DNA of 64,000 nucleotides from Ramlibacter agri (lineage in GTDB: Bacteria; Pseudomonadota; Gammaproteobacteria; Burkholderiales; Burkholderiaceae_C), in the NCBI RefSeq assembly GCF_012927085.1, contig NZ_JABBFX010000003.1:186001-250000 (forward strand), written 5' to 3'. Made by a program: the position numbers and the translations under genes. The notes beneath the pieces were generated by a model. It made no database searches. It saw nothing but the letters and a program-made list of their open reading frames with translations, and was not told where the DNA came from. Positions within the stretch are counted from its first letter, which is position 1. Each line of letters opens with the position of its first letter. Shown piece after piece: positions 49,291 through 56,395 of the stretch.

Positions 49291-51260
49291 ACACCCTGAA
49301 CTTCGGCGCGCAACCGCGCATCCTCTTCCTCGCCGACGACCCGTCGCTCGTGCGCCGCCAGCTTGCCGGCGAGCGCCTCACGCGCGCGCAGGCCGGTGCG
49401 CTGCGCAGCGACATTTCCACCGACGAAATCTCGCCGGTGGCCATCATGTCCCACTACGACGACAAGCTGGCCCGCTTCCCTTACACCGGCTTTGCCGCGG
49501 GTGGCGAGACGCCAATTGCCGTGGGTGCCGTGCAGGCGGGCGGCTTCCAGGTGACGGTGGCCGGGCGGCGCTACGGCAAGGGTTCGTCGCGCGAACACAG
49601 CCCGGCGGCCGAACGGCTGGCCGGCATCCGGCTGGTGATCGCCGAGAGCTTCGAGCGCCTGTACCGGCAGAACGCGGACAACACCGGCCTGTTCACGTCC
49701 ACCGATTTCGGCTTGCTCGATCGCATCGAGCGTGGCGAAGCGATCGCCATCGAAGACCTGCTGCGCGACCGCGAGCCGCTGGCCACGGCGATCCTGCGCG
49801 CGGGCGGCCTGCTGCGCTTCGGGCAGGAGCAGCTGCGCGATGCGCGGCCGGCGGTTGCAGTGACCTCGACGCGCCCGCAGACCTTGTACGAGAAGATCGT
49901 CCAGCGCCACCTGCTGCGCACCGCCGCCACGCCGGAGCAACCGGCCGTCGGCGAGGGCTGCTTCCTGCATGCGGACTGGCGCTTCATCCACGAGTACTAC
50001 ACGGGGATGGCGGCGCACATGCTGGATCGCACGCTCGGTGCTTCGCACGCGCTGCGCGATCCGGAGAGCATCGTGGTGTTCGAGGACCACGCGACCTACG
50101 TCGAGGAAAGCCCCGCGCACCGCAAAGCCGGCCTCGTCACCAACATGCATGCGATGGTGCAGGCACAGCGCGACTTTGCTGCGCGGCACGGGCTGCGCTA
50201 CCACCGCACCCTGACCGACTTCGAGGCCAGGCAGGACGACGGCAGCAACGTCGCCGGCATCTCGCACGCGATGATGGCCGAGCGCTATGCGCTGCCGGGG
50301 CAGGTGGTCGTCGGCACCGATTCGCACACGCCGCACAGCGGCGCGCTGGGCTGCTTCGCTTTCGGCGTGGGCACCACCGACATGGCCAACGCCTTCGCCA
50401 CCGGCGCGGTGCGCATGACGATGGCGCCGATGCTGCGCGTGGAGCTGCAAGGGCAGCTGGCGCGCGGCGTGACGGCGAAGGACGTGGTGCTGCACCTGCT
50501 GGCGCTGCCGGATATCCGCGGCGGTGCGGCCGTGGGCCAGGTGTTCGAATTCGCGGGACCGGTGTTGCGCGCGCTGGGCACCGACGAACGCGCGACGCTC
50601 ACCAACATGACGGCGGAACTGGGCGGCCTCACCGGCATCGTCGAGCCGGATGAAGAGACGGTGCGCTTCCTGCGCGAGCGGCGCGGCGTCGACTTCCAGT
50701 TGGAAGACTGGATGCGCAGCGACCCCGGGGCTTCTTATTCGCGCGTGCTGCGCGTCGATTGCAGCGCCCTGGGCCCGATGGTGGCCTCGCCCGGCGACCC
50801 GGGCAACGGTCACGCGGTCGAAGCGCTGGCACAACCCGTGCGCGTGGACATCGCCTACGGCGGTTCCTGCACTGCGGGCAAGCGCGAGGACTTCGACCAC
50901 TACCACGAGGTGCTGGCCTGGGGCCTGGAGCATGGCTTGAAGGTGCCGGAGCACGTGCAGCTCTATCTGCAATACGGCACGACCGCCGTGCGCGACTACT
51001 GCCTGGCGCGCGGCTACGACCGCGTCTTCGAGCAGTCCGGCGCCCGCATCCTGCAGCCTTCCTGCGGCGCCTGCGCCAACTGCGGCCCGGGTTCGTCCAC
51101 CGACACGGGGCAGGTGACCGTGAGTGCGATCAACCGCAACTTCCCCGGTCGCTCCGGCCCCGGGCAGGTGTGGCTGGCGAGCCCGCCGACGGTGATGGCG
51201 AGTGCGCTGGCCGGCGAACTGTGCTCGTTCGAACAACTGCGCAAGAAGGTCGGCGCGTAG
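49287..51260 (+). CDS. aconitase-superfamily hydro-lyase with swivel domain first (LeuD-LeuC order)
   Basis: A 657-residue [4Fe-4S] hydratase. Residues ~1-190 are the swivel domain normally at the end of aconitase or separate as LeuD: SDISTDEISP, GKGSSREHSPAAERLAGIRLVIAESFERLYRQN. Residues ~200-657 are the LeuC/aconitase catalytic part: GTDSHTPHSG, FGVGTTDMANAFATG, and cluster cysteines in YGGSCTAGK (~528) and SCGACANCGPG (~593-599). Such enzymes move OH between neighbouring carbons of malate- or citrate-like acids through an unsaturated intermediate. Length and domain order differ from AcnA/AcnB. It is coupled to the LysR gene and divergent from the CoA-transferase/HMGL operon. Confidence 0.88.
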   Translation: MNTLNFGAQPRILFLADDPSLVRRQLAGERLTRAQAGALRSDISTDEISPVAIMSHYDDKLARFPYTGFAAGGETPIAVGAVQAGGFQVTVAGRRYGKGSSREHSPAAERLAGIRLVIAESFERLYRQNADNTGLFTSTDFGLLDRIERGEAIAIEDLLRDREPLATAILRAGGLLRFGQEQLRDARPAVAVTSTRPQTLYEKIVQRHLLRTAATPEQPAVGEGCFLHADWRFIHEYYTGMAAHMLDRTLGASHALRDPESIVVFEDHATYVEESPAHRKAGLVTNMHAMVQAQRDFAARHGLRYHRTLTDFEARQDDGSNVAGISHAMMAERYALPGQVVVGTDSHTPHSGALGCFAFGVGTTDMANAFATGAVRMTMAPMLRVELQGQLARGVTAKDVVLHLLALPDIRGGAAVGQVFEFAGPVLRALGTDERATLTNMTAELGGLTGIVEPDEETVRFLRERRGVDFQLEDWMRSDPGASYSRVLRVDCSALGPMVASPGDPGNGHAVEALAQPVRVDIAYGGSCTAGKREDFDHYHEVLAWGLEHGLKVPEHVQLYLQYGTTAVRDYCLARGYDRVFEQSGARILQPSCGACANCGPGSSTDTGQVTVSAINRNFPGRSGPGQVWLASPPTVMASALAGELCSFEQLRKKVGA

Positions 51261-51335
51261 GTACTGGTTCAGTCTGTCGGATTCGGTGCTACAAAATAGT
51301 TTTCCCCTCTGACAGCCCTTGCTACGCTTGCCCTC

Positions 51336-51485
51336 ATGACCCGGAAAGACTTCACCCAGGTAGCCCTAGACGTGGTGCGCCAAGCCACCGGCGAGACCCC
51401 CAGGAAGCCGCCTGAGCCTCAATAGCAAGTCGCCCCCAAGGGGACCAAGGTGGTGGCGAAGAAGAAGCCCAAAAAGGCAGGTTAG
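51336..51485 (+). pseudogene. small Lys-rich protein gene interrupted by in-frame TAG
   Basis: From the ATG at 51336 the frame reads MTRKDFTQVALDVVRQAT..., stops at TAG 51423-51425 (29 residues), and continues in the same frame for another 19 codons of Lys-rich sequence (KGTKVVAKKKPKKAG) to TAG at 51483-51485. The start resembles small conserved bacterial proteins with an (R/K)-D-F-x-Q-(V/I)-A opening and a basic tail. The in-frame stop suggests a broken gene; a 29-residue product or a readthrough is possible. Confidence 0.5.
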
Positions 51486-51611
51486 AGTCCGCGCCCATCT
51501 CTAGGTCAGGCCTTCCAGTCACCAGCGTTAGCTGTGGCGTGTGGACGGGCAAGAACGCCTCCAAGCGTAGTTTGAACTCTTCCCAATCCTTGCTCAGTTG
51601 CATGAGCATGA

Positions 51612-52046
51612 TGCTCTCGCAGCTTCGGATACCCGCATGCGGTGGACATGGCCCTCGGCGGGAAGGTTGACTACGCTGTCCTGAACAAGTCCTATGCGGA
51701 CGGTGGCGCACAGAAGGAAGCTAAGCGCCGCTACAGCCTGGCCGAGTTCGTCGCTGCCGAGAGGCAAGTGGTGTTCGGTGCTCCTGACGTGGACCACATC
51801 AGCACCTCGCACGTAGAACGTGCGAACCTCTCAATGCGGATGGGGATGCGCCGCTTTGCGCGCTTGACCAATGCGTTCAGCAAGAAGCTGGAGAACCATA
51901 TGGCGGCTATTGGCCTCTACTTCATGGTCTACAACTTTGTGAAGATTCCCAGGCCCATCAAGACCACGCCCGCAATGGAGGCGGGCGTGACGGACCTACT
52001 TTGGAGCATGGAGGACATCGTCCTCATGGCGGAAACGAATGCTTAA
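51612..52046 (+). pseudogene. IS1-like transposase, C-terminal remnant
   Basis: The open frame from 51612 reads FGYPHAVDMALGGKVDYAVLNKSY and, after a Glu-Arg-containing linker, HISTSHVERANLSMRMGMRRFARLTNAFSKKLENHMAAIGLYFMVYNFVK...TTPAMEAGVTD. This matches, from memory, the end of the InsB-type transposase common in proteobacterial IS1-family elements. The N-terminal half, the other catalytic residues and visible terminal repeats are missing, and a TGA sits directly upstream. It is a dead relic marking past insertion in this lower-GC pocket. Confidence 0.65.
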
Positions 52047-52567
52047 GACGCTAACGCCCCAAAGAGGCGTGCTGGCACAGGTACTGGCATATGAAATTCA
52101 GGATGGCCTAGCTCTTCGCATGCCTTGTTGTAGGCAGCAGCGGCCAACCATTGACCCCCAGTAGGCGCATCGGATCGCAGGGTGGCAATGCGACTCTGCA
52201 AGTCATGAGGGGCCATTGTCCAACCCTTCCCCTCAAGAAGTTGGAACTTCGCCCTCGCCTTTTGGAAGGCGTCAGCTCGTTTGTCGAAGCCGAATGCCTT
52301 CTGCGCGGAAAAAGAAACTACTGACAAGGCGGCTAGGCCAAGCGTCCAAATCACAACTACTTCTGGTGAAGCGGTCTTAGTCAGCAACGGCACAACGGTC
52401 GATCCACTAAGTCCGGCGCAGATGAATCCTGCGAACAGGAGCGCTCTGTGAATGAAGCGATAGGACGCTTCGTTCATGTCAGCAAACACAATGGCATAGC
52501 GGACTTCAGCCATCAGCACAGGAAGAGTGCCAGGCGCAGCGGTCGGGGCAGATTGTTCCAGGGCCAT
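52043..52567 (-). CDS. two-TM membrane protein with cytoplasmic helical tail (SLATT-like topology)
   Basis: A 174-residue protein. Two hydrophobic segments at about residues 35-55 (ALLFAGFICAGLSGSTVVPLL) and 65-82 (VVIWTLGLAALSVVSF) are followed by a helical cytoplasmic part (FDKRADAFQKARAKFQLLEGKG, DLQSRIATLRSDAPTGG) and a Pro-rich end. This two-TM plus helical architecture is that of SLATT-type proteins in bacterial conflict systems, but the resemblance is topological. The ATG at 52567 is preceded by AAGGAGAAAGG. Lower GC than average; it lies directly beside the transposase relic. Confidence 0.65.
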   Translation of the reverse strand: MALEQSAPTAAPGTLPVLMAEVRYAIVFADMNEASYRFIHRALLFAGFICAGLSGSTVVPLLTKTASPEVVVIWTLGLAALSVVSFSAQKAFGFDKRADAFQKARAKFQLLEGKGWTMAPHDLQSRIATLRSDAPTGGQWLAAAAYNKACEELGHPEFHMPVPVPARLFGALAS

Positions 52568-53065
52568 AGAACCTTTCTCCTTCCGTTTCACCGCTTCTTT
52601 TGCGGCGGAGCGGGTGGGGGGCTGGGGGCGGGCGGCATCTGCTTGGGCGGACGAAAAGCGCTCCATTCGCGGCTCACCTCCATATACCCCGTTGAACCAG
52701 GGCTACGCAGTGACTATCGTGACGGGCCTTCGGCTCCTTCGTAGGAGAGTACCGCCTCCTACCGTCCAGTTCCTTCTGCATCGTGGTGCCTCTTTTTCGG
52801 CACATTGCAGCATAGGCTCAGCCACTTGCCAATTACCCAACAGGTGCCTTTATCGGATAAAGCAACTTTCGCGCTCATCCTTCCGACAAGCGGGGCTATT
52901 GTTACGAGCCAAGATTCAAACTGACCCACTACCGGCGCGGACTAGAACCTTCGTTGGATGCGAGCCTGGAATGGCGGACAAGCGGGTGCTCCTGCGGGGT
53001 CGAAGGTATTTGTAAGCAGATGAATCGAGTTTGATACTCCTTGAAACATTCAAAGGAGAGGGACG
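52568..53065. other. 498-base intergenic stretch without a supported gene
   Basis: It holds the ribosome site for the two-TM protein on the left and AAGGAGAGG at about 53055 for the next gene on the right. Between them are a hairpin at 52741-52762 and a low-GC tract near 52880. Short reading frames here have no start context or composition to support them. Confidence 0.5.
52741..52762. terminator. 7-bp hairpin in the intergenic stretch
   Basis: Arms GTAGGAG and CTCCTAC with an 8-base loop; no T-tract follows on either strand. Could be a weak terminator or an operator. Confidence 0.3.
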
Positions 53066-53479
53066 ATGAACGCGATTCGTAGCAATTGGCGCCGTGTCCT
53101 GGCAGCCGTCTTCACCACCGCCCTCCTGGGCGCCAGCCTGCCGACCCACGCCTCCGACATCGCGGACCGCGAGTACGACCGCGCCGTGAAGTCCTTCCGT
53201 GCCGGCCGCACCTCCGAGGCCTGGGGCCAGTTCCAGGAACTCGCCAGCCGCGGCGACGTCGACTCGGCGCGCATCGCGCTGTTCATGCTGAATTACGGCC
53301 CCGCGCTGTACGGCAAGCAATGGGACGCGTTGCCCGGCCAGGTGGAGTACTGGGCGCAACTGGTCCGCAACAGCGGCACCTCGGCCCGTCCGCTGCCCGT
53401 GTTCGAGCCACAGGTCGTGTCGCGCAAGGGCGCACCGCGCGCGGCTGCCGTGCGCGGCATCAGCCTGTCCGCGCGCTGA
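53066..53479 (+). CDS. small exported protein with one TPR/Sel1-like unit
   Basis: A 137-residue periplasmic protein. The signal peptide is VLAAVFTTALLGASLPTHA, followed by one helical repeat resembling Sel1/TPR (ADREYDRAVKSFRAGRTSEAWGQFQELASRGDVDSARIALFMLNYG) and a Pro/Arg-rich tail. AAGGAGAGG lies upstream of the ATG. Relatives often appear singly in Burkholderiales; function unknown. Confidence 0.8.
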   Translation: MNAIRSNWRRVLAAVFTTALLGASLPTHASDIADREYDRAVKSFRAGRTSEAWGQFQELASRGDVDSARIALFMLNYGPALYGKQWDALPGQVEYWAQLVRNSGTSARPLPVFEPQVVSRKGAPRAAAVRGISLSAR

Positions 53480-53516
53480 GCCGGGCCTGCCCGCGACCGG
53501 GCGGAAACCTGGCGCC

Positions 53517-54431
53517 TCACTCCGACGGGTCGGCCCCGAACTCCTGCGCCACCAGCCCGCGCAGCCACTTGTTGCCGGCGTCTTCGTGGAAGCGGCGGTG
53601 CCAGTGCATGCGGATGGTGCTGGCCGGCAGCGCGAAGGGCAGCTTGATCGTGACGAAGTGGCCGTGCCGCGCGAAGGCCTCGGCCAGCTGCCCGGGCAGG
53701 ACGGCGAGCAAGTCACCGTCCTGCAGCAGCGGCGGCAGCATCAGGTAGGAGGGCAGCTCCAGGCCGTCGGCGCGCTGCAGGCCGTGCCCGGCCAGCACTT
53801 CGTCGACGCGGTCCTGCACGCCGGAGGCGAGGCGCACGATCACCTGCGGCGCGGCCGCGAACTCGCGCAGCGTGGGCGCCTTGCGCGCGAAGCGGTGGCC
53901 CTTGCGCACCAGGCCGACGAAGCGCCGATCGAACAGGCGCTGCTGGAACAGGGTGTCCGGCAGGCGCGGATAGCTGCCCACCGCGAGGTCGACGTCGCCA
54001 TCGGCCAGCGCCGGCGGGATCTCGTCCTGGCCGATCACCTTCAGCGCGAGCTTCACGCCGGGCGCCTCGCGCCGCACCGCCTGCACGATGCGCGGCCACA
54101 TCACGTAGGCGCCGACGTCGGAATGGGCGATGCGGAATTCGCGCCGCGCCACTTGCGGCTCGAAGCGCGCGCTGGGCAGGATGCGGTCGCGCACGCGCTC
54201 CATGATCTCCGCCACCGGCTCGGCCAGCGCCAGTGCGCGCGGCGTGGGCCGCAGGCCGCGGCCGGTGCGCACGAACAGCTCGTCGCCGGCCAATGCGCGC
54301 AGGCGCGCGAGCGCGGCGCTCAGCGCCGATTGGCTCATGTCCAGTTCGCGCGCGGCCAAGGTCACGCTGCGCAGGCGCAGCAGCGCATCCAGTACCGGCA
54401 GCAGGTTGAGGTCGACGGCCCTGATATCCAT
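53517..54431 (-). CDS. LysR-family transcriptional regulator
   Basis: A 304-residue LysR protein starting MDIRAVDLNLLPVLDALL, with helix-turn-helix SVTLAARELDMSQSALSAALARLRALAGDELFVRTG and effector domain (RREFRIAHSDVGAYVMWPRIV...). It is divergent from the Bug/amidohydrolase pair at 54519, and a textbook T-N11-A dyad lies directly upstream of its start. It therefore probably both represses itself and activates the Bug operon in response to the amidohydrolase substrate. Confidence 0.94.
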   Translation of the reverse strand: MDIRAVDLNLLPVLDALLRLRSVTLAARELDMSQSALSAALARLRALAGDELFVRTGRGLRPTPRALALAEPVAEIMERVRDRILPSARFEPQVARREFRIAHSDVGAYVMWPRIVQAVRREAPGVKLALKVIGQDEIPPALADGDVDLAVGSYPRLPDTLFQQRLFDRRFVGLVRKGHRFARKAPTLREFAAAPQVIVRLASGVQDRVDEVLAGHGLQRADGLELPSYLMLPPLLQDGDLLAVLPGQLAEAFARHGHFVTIKLPFALPASTIRMHWHRRFHEDAGNKWLRGLVAQEFGADPSE

Positions 54432-54452
54432 GCCATCGATTCTAGATATGGC
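54432..54452. promoter_or_regulatory. LysR-type operator GCCAT-N11-ATGGC
   Basis: A perfect 5-bp inverted repeat with an 11-base spacer, containing T-N11-A, lies in the 87-base gap between the divergent LysR and Bug genes. Its left edge abuts the LysR start codon, so binding would block the regulator's own gene. Confidence 0.7.
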
Positions 54453-54518
54453 CGAACTGCGGTATTCAGGAGCTCGCGCCGCGCCTAATCTCGTGCCAGA
54501 ACACCAGGAGACAAGACC

Positions 54519-55466
54519 ATGTTCCAGCGCGCCCTCGCGGGCCTCGCCCTGTTCGCCGCCCAGGCGGCCTTTGCCGCGCCACCGCCGCTGAACATCGTCG
54601 TGCCTTCCGGCCCGGGCAGCGCGCCGGACATCATCGCGCGGCTGCTGGAGCCGGAGCTGCGGAGCCGCCTCGGGCAGCCGGTGATCATCGAGAACAAGCC
54701 CGGCGCGGGCGGCATCGTCGCGGTGATGGCGGCGAAGAACGCCGGCTCGCCGGCCAACACCTTGCTCCTCGCGCAGGCTGCGGTGGTGACCGTCACGCCG
54801 CTCACCTATCGCGCCGCGAAGTACGACGCCGAGCGCGACTTCGAGCCGGTGGCGGTGGTGGCGGAAACCCCGATGCTGTTCGTTGCCAATGTCGCCGGCG
54901 GGCCGAAGACGCTGGCCGATGCGATCGCGCAGGCGAAGGCGAAGCCGGACAGCATCGCCCTCAGCAGCCCGGCGCGCGGCTCGATCCCGCACCTGAGCGC
55001 GGAGCTGCTGCAGCAGGCGACCGGAGCGCACTTCAACACCATTCCGATGAACCAGAGCGCGCAGGCGCTGCAGGCGGTGGTGAGCGGCGACTCCCTGGTG
55101 TCGGTGGACGGCATCGCGCCGCTGCTGCCGCTGGTGAAAGCCGGGCGCTTGCGTGCGCTCGCCGTCACCAGCAGCCGCCCCTTGCCCGGGCTGGAACAAC
55201 TGCCGCTGGCGAAGGACACCGTGCCCGAACTGCAAGTGAGCGGCTGGTTCATGCTGTTCGCGAACAAGGGCACGCCGCCCGCGCGGCTGCAGGCCATCAA
55301 TGCCGCCGTCGCTGCGGCGCTGGCTTCGCCCGAGGTCGTCCAGAAACTCCAGGCCACGGCGAACTACCCGGTGGGCGGCAGCGTGGCCGATGCGCGCGCC
55401 TTCCTGGCCCGCGAGAAACGCCTGTGGGCCGGCGCCGTGCAGCGCGCCGGCCTGACTCCCGAATGA
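54519..55466 (+). CDS. TTT/Bug-family periplasmic substrate-binding protein
   Basis: A 315-residue exported binding protein with a signal peptide (ALAGLALFAAQAAFA) and Bug elements PPLNIVVPSGPGSAPDIIAR and ENKPGAGGIVAV. The usual H-(V/I)-P-Y-K-G is changed to NTIPMNQSAQALQAV, suggesting a different ligand. CAGGAGAC lies upstream of the ATG. Its stop overlaps the amidohydrolase ATG, so the two are translationally coupled. Confidence 0.92.
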   Translation: MFQRALAGLALFAAQAAFAAPPPLNIVVPSGPGSAPDIIARLLEPELRSRLGQPVIIENKPGAGGIVAVMAAKNAGSPANTLLLAQAAVVTVTPLTYRAAKYDAERDFEPVAVVAETPMLFVANVAGGPKTLADAIAQAKAKPDSIALSSPARGSIPHLSAELLQQATGAHFNTIPMNQSAQALQAVVSGDSLVSVDGIAPLLPLVKAGRLRALAVTSSRPLPGLEQLPLAKDTVPELQVSGWFMLFANKGTPPARLQAINAAVAAALASPEVVQKLQATANYPVGGSVADARAFLAREKRLWAGAVQRAGLTPE

Positions 55467-56392
55467 AGACCATGACTCGACGCATCGACACCCACCAGCA
55501 CATCGTCCCGCCCTTCTACGCGCAATGGCTGGAGCGCAAGGGCCTCACGGCGGGCGGCCTGCCCATCCCGCGCTGGAGCGCGGAAGCGGCGCTCGAAATG
55601 ATGGAGGCGCTGCACATCGCCGCGGGCGTCCTCTCGGTCTCGACCCCGGGCGTGCACCTGGGTGACGACGCCGAGGCGCGTTCGATGGCCCGCGCCGTCA
55701 ACGAGTTTTCTGCGCAAGTCGCGGCGGAGCATCCAGGCCGCTTCGGCTTCTTCGCCACCCTGACCTTGCCCGACGTGGAAGGCGCCATCGCGGAAGCCGC
55801 CTACGCTCTCGACAACCTGAAAGCCGACGGCGTGGTCCTGCTCACCAATGTGCGCGGCACCTACCTGGGGGACGCGAGCATGGAGCCGCTGATGGAGGAA
55901 TTGAACCGGCGCCAGGCCGTGGTGTTCGTCCATCCTTCCGAGCTGCCGGCGCCGCCGGTGCCCGGCATCCCGCCCTTCGCGGCGGACTTCCTGCTGGACA
56001 CCACGCGCGCGGCGATCAACATGGCCAAGGCTGGCTGGCTGGCGCGCTATCCGGACCTGAAGATCATCCTGTCGCACGCCGGCGGCTTCGTGCCCTACGC
56101 GGCGGAGCGCTTCGCCCGCCTGTGCGCGCCTTCGGGCCGCTACGAGGACGGCGTCCTGCAGTTGCAGCGCTTCTGGTTCGACACCGCGCTTTCGAGCAGC
56201 CCGTACGCGCTGGCGGCGCTGCTGGCCTTCGCCGACCCGGGGCGCATCACCTTCGGCAGCGACTGGCCGTATGCGCCACAGGAACGGTCGGCGCATTTCG
56301 CGCGCCTGTTCGAGCAGTACGGATTCGATGCGAAGCAGCGCGAAGCGATCGAGCGCGGGAATGCCTTGCGGCTGTTCCCGCGCTTCGGGTGA
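55463..56392 (+). CDS. amidohydrolase-2 family (ACMSD/2,3-DHB decarboxylase-like) metal enzyme
   Basis: A 309-residue TIM-barrel metalloenzyme. The H-x-H metal motif is at the N-terminus (IDTHQHIVPPFYAQWL), with later metal residues His in VFVHPSEL, His in ILSHAGGFVP and Asp in FGSDWPYAP. The family includes amino-carboxymuconate-semialdehyde decarboxylase and non-oxidative aromatic decarboxylases or hydrolases. ATG at 55463 (GAATGA overlap); an ATG at 55472 is an alternative. It pairs with the upstream Bug protein for uptake and turnover of one compound, probably an aromatic acid (inference). Confidence 0.9.
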   Translation: MKTMTRRIDTHQHIVPPFYAQWLERKGLTAGGLPIPRWSAEAALEMMEALHIAAGVLSVSTPGVHLGDDAEARSMARAVNEFSAQVAAEHPGRFGFFATLTLPDVEGAIAEAAYALDNLKADGVVLLTNVRGTYLGDASMEPLMEELNRRQAVVFVHPSELPAPPVPGIPPFAADFLLDTTRAAINMAKAGWLARYPDLKIILSHAGGFVPYAAERFARLCAPSGRYEDGVLQLQRFWFDTALSSSPYALAALLAFADPGRITFGSDWPYAPQERSAHFARLFEQYGFDAKQREAIERGNALRLFPRFG

Positions 56393-56395
56393 ACG

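Noticed and set aside
51470..51613. Minus-strand frame reading MLMQLSKDWEEFKLRLEAF...
   Set aside because: Locally protein-like, but it runs into the Lys-rich small gene on the other strand, has no ribosome site and no recognisable family; insufficient support.
52908..52932. ATTCAAACTGACCCACTACC, resembling the end sequence of some IS21-like elements
   Set aside because: Only one short stretch, no partner repeat or istA/istB remnant nearby; recollection of the consensus is not exact enough to call it.
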